Shown here in pieces: positions 23,456 to 33,708 of a stretch of 64,000 nt of DNA. The DNA comes from Procambarus clarkii (taxonomy: Eukaryota; Arthropoda; Malacostraca; Decapoda; Cambaridae): positions 4,425,232-4,489,231 of the forward strand of contig NC_091209.1 in assembly GCF_040958095.1 (NCBI RefSeq). Direction: 5' to 3'. A program made the translations under genes and the position numbers. The notes beneath the pieces were generated by a model. That model worked only from the letters and a program-made list of their open reading frames with translations, had not been told where the DNA came from and searched no databases. Within the stretch, counting starts at the first letter, position 1. Every line of letters starts with the position of its first letter.

Positions 23456-24082
23456 ATGGATTGTTCTATGTACATGCAAGTGAAGCTTAAGCGTTTGAAT
23501 AAGTGTATTATAGATGCTGATTTTACTAGTGATGAAATTCTAAAACCTGGAGACTGTCTTGTCTACGATTCTCATAATTTATCTGGTGGATTTGCACAAC
23601 TGTTATGGGAAAAATATCCTTACAGTAAAGTTTCCGAGTGTGAAGTGGTACAGAATAATATAACTCCTGGTGGTATAGTACTTGCTTTATCTCCAGAACC
23701 AGAAATAAAACCTCATATTATAGGACTTCAATACAGTAGCTCTAATGAAGATCTAGGATTACAGAAAGATATTATTAAACGTTGGAGTTTTAAATCTGCA
23801 ATAAGGCAAATTTGTTGTCAGGCAAGAAATAATAATTTAATCCAGCGTATAATTATTCCATATGGTATTGGGTTTAATGACGGAATAGGATGGAGTAAAG
23901 AAGAACAAGAAGAATGGGAGACACACTATTTTCCAGGACTAGCCCATTTAGCTTATGTTTTAAAGAATAATAAAAAAGAATTATTAATGGTTCGTATACC
24001 TCTTGGAGAAGATGTTACGGGGACTGGGAGAGAGAAGAAACAAGTAGAGGGTAGATCTAATAAACGGAAGAGAATGTCGTAG
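23456..24082 (+). CDS. Macro-domain-like protein, paralog 3
   Basis: 208 residues from ATG 23456 (CAAGATGGAT context). The frame is open further upstream, but the upstream part overlaps the TATA-like box and has no match in the paralogs. It is the clearest macro-type sequence of the three: GDCLVYDSHNLSGGFAQLLW (first strand, loop and helix), KYPYSKV, PGGIVLAL, HIIGLQYSS, RWSFKSAIRQI, then RIIIPYGIGFNDGIGW with the GIG loop near residue 137 and a following Gly-Trp as in Poa1-type macro domains. A short Lys/Arg-rich tail ends the protein. The expected ligand is ADP-ribose; catalysis cannot be judged by eye. Together the three copies form a tandem family within 2.5 kb. Confidence 0.6.
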   Translation: MDCSMYMQVKLKRLNKCIIDADFTSDEILKPGDCLVYDSHNLSGGFAQLLWEKYPYSKVSECEVVQNNITPGGIVLALSPEPEIKPHIIGLQYSSSNEDLGLQKDIIKRWSFKSAIRQICCQARNNNLIQRIIIPYGIGFNDGIGWSKEEQEEWETHYFPGLAHLAYVLKNNKKELLMVRIPLGEDVTGTGREKKQVEGRSNKRKRMS

Positions 24083-24159
24083 TTAAAACTAGTAGATCTG
24101 AAATAATACATATAACTAATTTGGAAACTACAGCTAAGAGAGAGGGGGCGGAGCGTAAC

Positions 24160-24246
24160 AATCTCCGATGTGATAAGCTAGGTCGGGATATATCTTGACA
24201 TAAACTCCCCATCTCGGTCCAGCAGTGAGAAGACATACTCGGATCG
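24160..24246 (+). promoter_or_regulatory. Promoter region of the methyltransferase-like gene
   Basis: A TATAT core at 24189-24193 inside GTCGGGATATATCTTGACAT, about 55 bp before an ATG at 24247. The GGGATAT(A) motif is shared with the IAP promoter and with the region before the first macro-like gene, suggesting common regulation within the element. Confidence 0.45.
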
Positions 24247-25663
24247 ATGGCTGCTGTATACAGTAAGTGATTATTGTATGATGTACTTACAGTACTCGTT
24301 ATATTTGTTGTGATATAATTTTTGCTTATTATTGAATATCTTTTAGTTTTGAAATATTATGATTATTTAATAGTCCCTGTGTTAAATATTGTATTTTTCT
24401 TTGTTTAAAGATCTACCCCATGTGATGGATGTGAAGAGTCTACCAGGGTTTGGAAGCATGCCTGATCTTGTGTCAGAAACTATATGGCAAAGTCCAGCTT
24501 CGACTGTTTTGTGGAAGAATATGCCCCTGGCTGAAAAACGGACTTATAAAGTGATGACACATACTGATAAATGTACGCATGAGAACATTGTTCCAGCTCT
24601 AGCAAAGTTTATTAGCAAAAGTGAAAATGTTTTAATGATACTGATCGGTCATGATTTTATAAAGTTGAAAGAAGAACTTCCAATGATAAAATGCGACATA
24701 GTCTTATTTAGCTTAAAAGAGAGTGTTACAGATGTACTCAAGAAACATGAGAATTGTCAAGTGTTGTTGCTGACGAAAACTCCTAGTAAGGCCGAGATGA
24801 AGAAAATTTCTTTGTTATTTAAAGGCGATAAAATAATTTGCACTTTTAGACCTAAACCCCGTTTTAAATACATATTTCCAGAATTTGAAGAAGTGCCTAT
24901 AGGATGTAACTTAAAGGATAAATTTTTTATAAGAAAATTTGTGGATGAAATTGGTTCTCCAAATGCTGCAAACTGGTTTATTAATAAGTTGAGTTCTGAA
25001 GAACGAGAAGTGTATACTATAATGAGCCAGGATGAACTGCAACAGCAGGTAAATAGTAAGACTGTGAAAGAGCTTAGTATTATTCACCCTAAAACAGAAG
25101 AAGATGAACATTGGAGTTTAATTGATCATATGGAGGAGAGCTTTCCATCTTTTCCGTTAAATTTAATAAAGATGAGACCAGAAATAGGATATCATACCCC
25201 CCAAAAGATAGAAATAGAGGCAGTGATGAGATTTATAGGACAGGATCCTGTACTTGGTGTTTTCTCTGGTATGGCCTTTATTGAAAATCTTATTAGGATA
25301 AGACATACTAATGTGGTACGAGCTACAGATAATTACTCGAATATGGGTGAGAGTAAGTGGATGGAGGTTGAACAAATGGATGCTGTAGAAGCAGTTAGGA
25401 CTTATTGTAATGACAGAGAAGTACTTCTAATGTCCTGGCCTGAATTGATTCGTGATGATAATGTTTATAGCGATGCTTTCTATGTTTTAAAGGAATTTAA
25501 GGGACAAAAACTAATCTATTTTGGAGAAGGGGAAGGGGGATGCTGTGCATGTGATGGATTTTTTAACTTGCTGGATAGTGAGTTTCATTGTGTGAAATCA
25601 AATACATGTTTTACTTATAATTCTTTTATAAATTCAAATGTTTATTTCTATATAAGACTATAG
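24247..25663 (+). CDS. Protein with methyltransferase-like C-terminal domain
   Basis: The main block is open from 24389 to 25663. A short leader exon is likely: ATG at 24247, donor GTAAGTG at 24263, acceptor after 24410, phase preserved. That gives about 422 residues. The N-terminal ~270 residues are unrecognised, with alternating strand/helix character (NVLMILIGHDFI, CQVLLLTK, KIICTFRP) suggesting an alpha/beta fold. The C-terminal part has VLGVFSGMAFIENLI (glycine-poor motif-I-like), NVVRATDNY, VEAVRTYC, EVLLMSWPELI and KLIYFGEGEGGCCACDGFF. That series (G.G...E.LL, D, LL.WP, Y.GE..GG.t.d..ff) is typical of a broadly spread family of uncharacterised SAM-methyltransferase-like proteins. No substrate can be named. 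It ends a few bases before the right inverted repeat. Confidence 0.45.
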
Positions 25664-27344
25664 TGTTTATGATTTCTTGAACACTTGTATAACTACTAAG
25701 AACACTTGTATATGATTTTCTTGAACACTTGTATAACTACTAAGAATACTTGTATATAATTGCTTCTTGAACACTTATGATTTTCTTGAACACTTGTATA
25801 ACTACTAAGAACACTTGTATATGATTTTCTTGAACACTTGTATAACTACTAAGAATACTTGTATATAATTGCTTCTTGAACACTTATGATTTCTTGAACA
25901 CTTGTATAACTACTAAGAACACTTATGATTTCTTGAATACCTGTATAACTACTAAGAACACTTGTATGCGTTAAATGTTGTAATAAACTTAATGCCTCTT
26001 CTAAATAAGATTTCTTTATCCTTAATAGAATAATTTGCTTATTACATTGGAGGACTGAAACAAGTACTTAATTATGAAACCGAATAATGACATGATGTAG
26101 TAAGTTTAACGGAAATATTGAATACAATGACTTGAAAAGTTTTCCTTTGACTAATGAAGGTGTATGTTTAATAAAACTGAGTTACGAAAACAATGCCTTA
26201 AGATGCTACTGTAAGTAATGACTTAGTGCACGGGCAAGTATCTTTAATTGTACGAAGATGTCTTAGAATGATTTATATTGACATTATTTGAAAATGGATA
26301 ACTACCAAATGCTCAGTAGTAACTTACTGTGAATTAGTAATGTTACTGTTGTTGTTGTTGTTGTCGTTGTTAATAACGATGATCTACTTACTTACTTACT
26401 AAAATGACAGAACCAACTAGTTTTGAGAATTAGTACAGAGATGATTAGAGAATAAGTAGTGGACTGTAATGAACGGGTAAGAACATGTAGCGGAGGGATG
26501 GAGGAAAATTGTAAGAAAGGGTTGAAAGTTGGGATGTGTAAAGGATTGAGAGATTGTAAGGGATGGTATCAAGATGTGCGGAAAACATGCTACAACATGT
26601 AAAGTAGACAGTGTAGAGAGTTGGGCGGTGAACAAGCTAGGACTTGTAATGGATGGAAGGAGTCGGGTATATTTACATATGACTCATGTTTAAATAAGAT
26701 ATGGGACACAGTAATACACGCTACAACATGTAAAGTAGACAGCGTAGTAAGATGCGAGGCGAACATGCTGAGACATGCTGAGACATGTAAAAGGAATGAG
26801 AGAGAGATTGTAAGGGTTGGTACCAAGATGAGCGGAAAACATGCTATAACATGTAGAGTAGAAATAGCGTAGTGAGTTGGGCGGTGAACAAGCTAGGACT
26901 TGTATTGGATGGAAAGAGTCGGGGTATATTTACATATGACTCATGTTTAAATAAGATAGAGGAGACGGTAATAGTTGTTTAAGTCTTGTATAAAATTGGA
27001 AAGAAGTAGAGAATATGTAAGACTAAGTACAGATCTGAACTTACAGAGAATATGCTATGAACGGGGAAAGAACGCAAATTAACAGCTACATTTTAAATTT
27101 ACGAGACTTGGATGAGATGGAGGAAGGTGGGAGGGGGTGAAAGATAATTAAACAGGTTGGGGTTATGTGTATACTCGGATAAGAGATACGCTGGAGACGG
27201 ACTTGATCGAATATATTTATGTCTGATGATCTAAGGCTAATGTCCAGATTAATTTTACTACGTTAGAAAATACGGTGATCTTAAATCTCAGGGTGATTTA
27301 GTTGGAAAATAAAGAACTTGTACAAATGAACTAAGCTGGGGCAC

Positions 27345-28085
27345 AAGAGTTGAAACTTAATAACTGAACTGGTTTTTTATTTACTATGTCTGAAAATGTA
27401 GTTGGGTGATTTGGACTGAGAGTAATGATTTTACAAAAGTGAGCTTGGACAGAGGACAAGAGCTAGAGTTTTATAATTGTTTACTTCATATTTACTATGT
27501 CTGAAATACAGAGGGTAAAAATTTCAGGGAAATTGGACTGATACTAACGAAGATATGAAAGAGAACTAAGGCGGGGACGAGAGCTGGAGCTCAGTAACTG
27601 ACTTGATCTTATTTACTAACTTTGAAGTATGTCTGCTTTTAATTTTAGGGAAATTGATGGGTTATTTACAAAGATACGAAAGAGAATTAAGGCGGGGACG
27701 AGAGCTGGAGCTCGATAACTATTTGATTTTATTTACGGCGTCTGAAATACAGAGGGTAACAATTTAAGGGAAATTGGACTGTTACTAATGATTTTGTACA
27801 AATGAACTAAGCTGGGGACAAGAGCTAGAGTTTGATAATTGTTTGCATTTACTAAACTATGTCTGAAATACAGAGGGTAGAAATTTCAGGGAAATTGGAC
27901 TGATACTAACGAAGATACGAGAGAGAGCTAAGGTGGAGGACAAGAGCTGGAGCTTGGTAACTAATTACTGTATTGAACTACGTTTGAAATATGATTATTT
28001 TTAAATTTTAGAGGGATTGGAATGATAGTATTCTTTATACGACAGGGGACTAAGGTGGGGAACGTGAGCTAGAACTTGCTTACTA
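27345..28085. repeat. ~120-bp tandem repeat inside right TIR
   Basis: Six to seven units, the inverse of those at 16975-18115, with GGACAAGAGCT(A/G)GAG and CTGAAATACAGAGGGTA. The copy number is lower than in the left arm. Confidence 0.85.
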
Positions 28086-28619
28086 ACATGATTTATTTGT
28101 GTAAAACTGACTTGCTTAATGAAAAGGAGCAAACATACTGACTTGCTTAATGAAAAGGAGCAAACATACGATGTTGGAAAATAGTTGAACTGAATGAAAG
28201 GAGAGAGAGAGAGGAGGGACGGTCCAGATATTATGAGAAGATAACATAAGATAAGAGGTCTGGCTGACCGGGCGTAAAGTAAACACAGGTGAGGCGACAG
28301 ATTGCGAGGTACGGGGGGGAGGGAGGGGGGTGTGATGTACGAAACCCTGAAAACAATGACTTACACAGGTGATTTTCTAAATTTATATGAATAACTAAGG
28401 CTTACATAGACGATTTTGTAAGTTGAAAACATGTAAAATATGTCCGTAGAGTTCTCCTGGAAGCCCTAAAGTGCTACACATGTTATTTGAATTTCTCCCA
28501 TAAGGCCTTAACAAACTTCTAAGTCTCGGAAATTATTTTTCTTATAAGAACTTTAGCAAACTCGTATGACATTATTTTTCATTATAAGAATTCCCTAATT
28601 CTAAATCTGTGACTCCCCA

Positions 28620-29150
28620 AATTCACCTGAAAACCCTTGGGGCGCACAGGGGATATTTGACCTGAAACCCTTGGGGCGCACAGGGGATTTTTGACCTGAA
28701 ACCCTTGGGGCGCACAGGGGATATTCTAAATTTACCTGAAACCCTTGGGGCGCACAGGCACTTTTTTTCCCAGAGTTCTCCTGGAAGCCCTAAAGTGCTA
28801 CACACGTTATTTGAATTTCTCCCATAAGGCTTTAACAAACTTCTAAGTCTCGGAAATTATTTTTCTCATAAGAAATCCATACTTCTAAAATCTGTGACTG
28901 CCCAAATTCGCCTGAAAAACCCTGGCTCACAAACACGAATTTCTAAATTTACCTGAAACCCTTGGGGCGCACAGGGGATATTCTAAATTTACCTGAAACC
29001 CTTGGGGCGCACAGGGGATTTTTCTCCCAGAAAAAAAAATTCCCCTGTGTGGAGCCATCCCTTACCTGAAACCCTTGGGGCGCACAGGGGATATTCTAAA
29101 TTTACCTGAAACCCTTGGGGCGCACAGGGGATTTTTCTCCCAGAAAAAAA
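28620..29150. repeat. Subterminal GC-rich repeats, right end (expanded)
   Basis: About eight copies of ACCTGAAACCCTTGGGGCGC followed by ACAGGGGAT, some grouped with a TTCTCCCAGAAAAAAAAATT block that also forms the element tip. The tip block itself appears twice, at about 29020-29045 and 29130-29160, so the arm end was partly duplicated. Confidence 0.9.
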
Positions 29151-29181
29151 AATTCGTCTGTGTGGCGCCAACCCTACTACT

Positions 29182-29187
29182 TGGCTA
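29182..29187. repeat. Target-site duplication, right copy (TGGCTA)
   Basis: TGGCTA directly after ...CCCTACTACT, identical to 16287-16292, and continuing into the satellite unit in register. Confidence 0.85.
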
Positions 29188-31042
29188 CAGTGACAGTGTG
29201 GCTGCAGTGACAGTGTGGCTACAGTGACAGTGTGGCTACAGTGACAGTGTGGCTACAGTGACAGTGTTGCTACAATGACAGTGTGGCTACAATGACAGTG
29301 TGGCTACAGTGACAGTGTGGCTACAGTGACAGTGTGGCTACAATGACAGTGTGGCTACAGTGACAGTGGCTACAGTGACAGTGTGGCTACAGTGACAGTG
29401 TGGCTACAGTGACAGTGTGTAGTGTAGATGGCTACAGTGACAGTGGCTACAGTGACAGTGTGGCTACAGTGACAGTGTGGCTACAGTGACAGTGTGGCTA
29501 CAGTGACAGTGTGGCTACAGTGACAGTGTGTAGTGTAGATGGCTATAGTGACAGTGTGGTTACTGTGACAGTGTGGCTGCAGTGACGGTGTGGCTGTAGT
29601 GACAGTGTGGCTACAGTGACAGTGGCTACAGTGACAGTGTGGCTACAGTGACAGTGGCTACAGTGACAGTGGCTACAGTGACAGTGGCTACAATGACAGT
29701 GTGGCTACAATGACAGTGTGGCTACAATGACAGTGTGGCTACAGTGACAGTGTGGCTACAGTGACAGTGTGGCTACAGTGACAGTGTGGCTACAATGACA
29801 GTTTGGCTACAATGACAGTGTGGCTACAGTGACAGTGGCTACAGTGACAGTGTGGCTACAGTGACTGTGTAGCTACAGTGACAGTGTGGCTACAGTGACA
29901 GTGTGGCTACAGTGACAGTGTGGCTACAGTGACAGTGTGGCTACAGTGACAGTGTGGCTACAGTGACAGTGTGGCTACAGTGACAGTGTGGCTACAGTGA
30001 CAGTGTGGCTACAGTGACAGTGTGGCTACAGTGACAGTGTGGCTACAGTGACAGTGTGGCTACAGTGACAGTGTGTCTACAGTGACAGTGTGGCTACAGT
30101 GACAGTGTGGCTACAGTGACAGTGTGGCTACAGTGACAGTGTGGCTACAGTGACAGTGTAGCTACAGTGACAGTGTGGCTACAGTGACAGTGTGGCTACA
30201 GTGACAGTGTGGCTACAGTGACAGTGGCTACAGTGACAGTGTGGCTACAGTGACAGTGTGGCTACAGTGACAGTGTGGCTACAGTGACAGTGTGGCTACA
30301 GTGACAGTGTGGCTACAGTGACAGTGGCTACAGTGACAGTGTGGCTACAGTGACAGTGTGGCTACAGTGACAGTGTGGCTACAGTGACAGTGTGGCTACA
30401 GTGACAGTGTGGCTACAGTGACAGTGGCTACAGTGACAGTGTGGCTACAGTGACAGTGTGGCTACAGTGACAGTGTGGCTACAGTGACAGTGTGGCTACA
30501 GTGACAGTGGCTACAGTGACAGTGTGGCTACAGTGACAGTGTGGCTACAGTGACAGTGGCTACAGTGACAGTGTGGCTACAGTGACAGTGTGGCTACAGT
30601 GACAGTGTGGCTACAGTGACAGTGTGGCTACAGTGACAGTGTGGCTACAGTGACAGTGTGGCTACAGTGACAGTGTGGCTACAGTGACAGTGTGGCTACA
30701 GTGACAGTGTGGCTACAGTGACAGTGTGGCTACAGTGACAGTGTGGCTACAGTGACAGTGGCTACAGTGACAGTGTGGCTACAGTGACAGTGTGGCTACA
30801 GTGACAGCGTGTAGTGTAGATGGCTACAGTGACAGTGTGGCTACAGTGACAGTGTGTAGTGTAGATGGCTACAATGACAGTGTGGCTACAGTGACAGTGT
30901 GTAGTGTAGATGGCTACAATGACAGTGTGGCTACAGTGACAGTGTGGCTACAGTGACTGTGTGGCTACAGTGACAGTGTGGCTACAGTGACAGTGTGGCT
31001 ACAGTGACAGTGTGGCTACAGTGACAGTGTGGCTACAGTGAC
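29188..31042. repeat. 17-bp satellite, right part
   Basis: Continuation of the GTGGCTACAGTGACAGT array in the same orientation as 13800-16292, with the same longer variants containing GTGTAGTGTAGATG. It ends near 31042 with ACATGTGTAGTGAAGAT. Confidence 0.97.
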
Positions 31043-31463
31043 ATGTGTAGTGAAGATCATCAGGCCACAGGAAAGAGTGCCCAAACGTTCCGTCCTGGCC
31101 CCCCCCCCCCCTCCCGTTTGAACGAGCCTCGCATCTTCGGCAGCCGCCGGCCAGGGCCGTTTGAAGATCTCGTATCCCACGTGACGTTTGGCCGCCAATG
31201 TATTAAGGTTCCCCGCAGCCAAAAAGGCGGAGCACAAGAGCTCACGTTCCACTCTGTACCCCCCACATATAGCTAAGTATACGTATACAATCATCCTCAC
31301 TTCTTCAAGAAATGAGGATGATTCCTCCTGGTAATGACTAACTCTCCACCTCTCTAACTCTGCCTACCTAACAGCTTCTTCCTCTATCTCAACCTCTACC
31401 CTATCCTTCAATCACTCAACCCCATTATCAGCATTTTGGTTTACTCACAAGCGTGGGTATACC
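31043..31463. other. GC-rich spacer, no gene recognised
   Basis: A (C)12 run, a CG-containing block at about 31100-31260 (GCCGCCGGCCAGGGCCG) and TA-rich sequence with TATACGTATA at about 31278. Short frames on both strands have no motif. It could be a fragment of a dispersed repeat or a small CpG-rich regulatory segment; I cannot decide. Confidence 0.35.
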
Positions 31464-32640
31464 TATCCTGCATGTGGATCAACTACCCTATCCTGCATGT
31501 GGATCAACTACCCTAACCTGCATGTGGACCAACTACCCTATCCTGCATGTGGATTAACTACCCTATCCTGCATGTGGATCAACTACCTTATCCTGCATGT
31601 GGATCAACTACCCTATCCTGCATGTGGATTAACTACCCTATCCTGCATGTGGATCAACTACCCTATCCTGCATGTAGATCAACTACCCTATCCTGCATGT
31701 GGATCAACTACCCTATCCTGCATGTGGACCAACTACCCTATCCTGCATGTGGATCAACTACCCTATCCTGCATGTGGATCAACTACCCTATCCTGCATGT
31801 GGATTAACTACCCTATCCTGCATGTGGATCAACTACCCTATCCTGCATGTGGATTAACTACCCTATCCTGCATGTGGACCAACTACCCTATCCTGCATGT
31901 GGATTAACTACCCTATCCTGCATGTGGATTAACTACCCTATCCTGCATGTGGATTAACTACCCTATCCTGCATGTGGATCAACTACCCTATCCTGCATGT
32001 AGATCAACTACCCTATCCTGCATGTGGATCAACTACCCTATCCTGCATGTGGACCAACTACCCTATCCTGCATGTGGACCAACTACCCTATCCTGCATGT
32101 GGATCAACTACCCTATCCTGCATGTGGATCAACTACCCTATCCTGCATGTGGACCAACTACCCTATCCTGCATGTGGATCAACTACCCTATCCTGCATGT
32201 GGATAAACTACCCTATCCTGCATGTGGATTAACTACCCTATCCTGCATGTGGATTAACTACCCTATCCTGCATGTGGATTAACTACCCTATCCTGCACGT
32301 GGATCAACTACCCTATCCTGCATGTAGCTCAACTACCCTATCCTGCACGTGGATTAACTGCCCTATCCTGCATGTGGACCAACTACCCTATCCTGCACGT
32401 GGATTAACTACCCTATCCTGCATGTGGATTAACTACCCTATCCTGCACTTGGATTAACTACCCTATCCTACACGTGGATTAACTACCCCTATCCTGCACG
32501 TGGATTAACTACCCCTATCCTGAATGTGGATTAACTACCCCTATCCTGCATGTGGATTAACTACCCTATCCTGCATGTGGATTAACTACCCTATCCTGCA
32601 TGTGGATTAACTACCCTATCCTACATGTAGCTCAACAGCT
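31464..32640. repeat. 25-bp minisatellite
   Basis: About 46 copies of CTGCATGTGGATCAACTACC followed by CTATC. The variable site GAT(C/T)/GACC forms an irregular pattern, and units near the 3' edge are more diverged (CTGCACGTGG, an extra C at 32487-32540). Open frames across it are artefacts. Confidence 0.97.
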
Positions 32641-33221
32641 AGCCACTAGTTCATCCACTATCCCAATCGCTCAGGATGGTGAGTCCTACAGGGATCTAGA
32701 GGAAAACACAAGATACGAATCAAGTCTACAAGCAAACTCTAGGTAGAGCAGTAGAACAGTAGAGTTGTTCCAATATTCGTGAATGTATGAAGTGGTTACA
32801 GAGCTGAGGGGAAACGAGAAAAGGAACTAAAGGGGAAAGTTAGTCCAAGAAATTATGAAACAAATCAAAAGGGAATACACAAAGGTTCAGAAGAATTACA
32901 TATCGTAAAAAAGAATCTATTGAGCTTTAGGAACTGCGACAACTCAATAGACAATTCAACGAAGCAAAATTGAAAGAAAGAGCAGGAGAGAAAGAATTTC
33001 AGAAGAGAGAGAGAGGATAAAAGAGAATCGCAACAGATGCAAAAGAATAAGACACAAATAGATACAATGTCTATCAGAAAAGAACTATGAAATAACATTG
33101 CATCCAAACTTACATTGCAAAAGTCATAAGAGAATTACAATGAGAAGGAAGGATCAAGTGACCAGATATTGCAAGCAATTTTTTGAAGAATTTAAAACCA
33201 TCTAATATGAAAAACAAAATA
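32641..33221. other. Purine-rich unique spacer
   Basis: A- and AG-rich on the plus strand, with Lys/Glu-rich short frames such as at 33000-33060. No start, domain or partner supports a gene. An old transposon leader or gag remnant is possible but unsupported. Confidence 0.35.
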
Positions 33222-33415
33222 CCATCTACCATGGAACAAAACACCATCTACCATGGAACAAAACACCATCTACCATGGAACAAAACACCATCTACCATGG
33301 AACAAAACACCATCTACCATGGAACAAAACACCATCTACCATGGAACAAAACACCATCTACCATGGAACAAAATACCATCTACCATGGAACAAAATACCA
33401 TCTACCATGGAGAAT
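33222..33415. repeat. 22-bp minisatellite
   Basis: About nine copies of CCATGGAACAAAACACCATC followed by TA. The unit is not a multiple of three, so reading frames cycle through three peptides; the small frames there are not genes. Confidence 0.95.
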
Positions 33416-33708
33416 TCATGGCTGAGCCGGTACAGGGCTTAAAGAGGAGATTAAGGAGAAACCGCTAAATATAGGGGTAACATAAAATAAATAAATTAAT
33501 AAATAAACAAATAAATAAAAAAAACTAGAGCTCTTGGGTGTGGAAAATAGCTCCAGGAGCCTTTAGTATACATTTAGCAACGATCATTAATAATTTACTG
33601 GGGAAGGGGGGAGATGCCCAACAAATAGAAGATGGCAAATATGCTGGCAATACCAGCCTGTCCTCAGGGAGGAAATATGTACACGAGAATGGATTGAGAA
33701 CTACATAA
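33416..33708. other. Spacer between minisatellites
   Basis: A-rich, with an (AATA)n-like run at 33483-33520, then unique sequence. Nothing recognised. Confidence 0.5.

Larger units (their letters stand above)
16293..29181. mobile_element. Polinton-like element, non-autonomous, with IAP/macro cargo
   Basis: A 12.9-kb insertion bounded by near-identical inverted repeats. Its ends read AGTAGTAGGGTTGGCGCC... and the exact reverse complement ...CCCTACTACT, with a 6-bp target duplication. Terminal 5'-AG, 6-bp duplication and long inverted repeats are the known end signature of Polinton/Maverick elements and adintoviruses. The central ~6 kb carries an IAP gene on the minus strand and four genes on the plus strand. 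None resembles the family's polymerase B, retroviral-type integrase, FtsK-like ATPase, cysteine protease or capsid genes. I therefore call it a non-autonomous derivative. The ends and cargo frames look well preserved and the arms are highly similar, which suggests a recent insertion or arm homogenisation. Another class of large TIR transposon with 6-bp duplications is not excluded. Confidence 0.6.
25670..29181 (-). repeat. Right terminal inverted repeat (~3.5 kb)
   Basis: Reverse-complement match of 16293-19600. Its inner edge starts with about seven ~45-bp units (GAACACTTGTATAACTACTA) at 25675-25970, against three on the left. It has fewer ~120-bp units than the left arm but a larger set of GC-rich units near the tip. 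The arms look very similar in unique stretches such as 26040-26400. Confidence 0.9.

Noticed and set aside
16293-29181. Assignment to endogenous nimavirus (white-spot-like) DNA because of the IAP
   Set aside because: Nimavirus-like insertions are far larger and lack 6-bp duplications and AG/CT tips; no nimavirus core gene was recognised. An IAP alone is not diagnostic.
16293-29181. Plain palindromic chromosome duplication
   Set aside because: The satellite continues in the same orientation on both sides with a 6-bp duplication at the tips, which fits insertion better than a fold-back duplication.
31497-32457. Repeated small frames with NYPILHVDQLPYPACG
   Set aside because: 25-bp minisatellite; frame cycling explains the repeated peptides.
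32865-33107. 80-codon hydrophobic minus-strand frame
   Set aside because: It is the complement of an A/G-rich stretch; hydrophobicity follows from T-rich codons and there is no supporting context.
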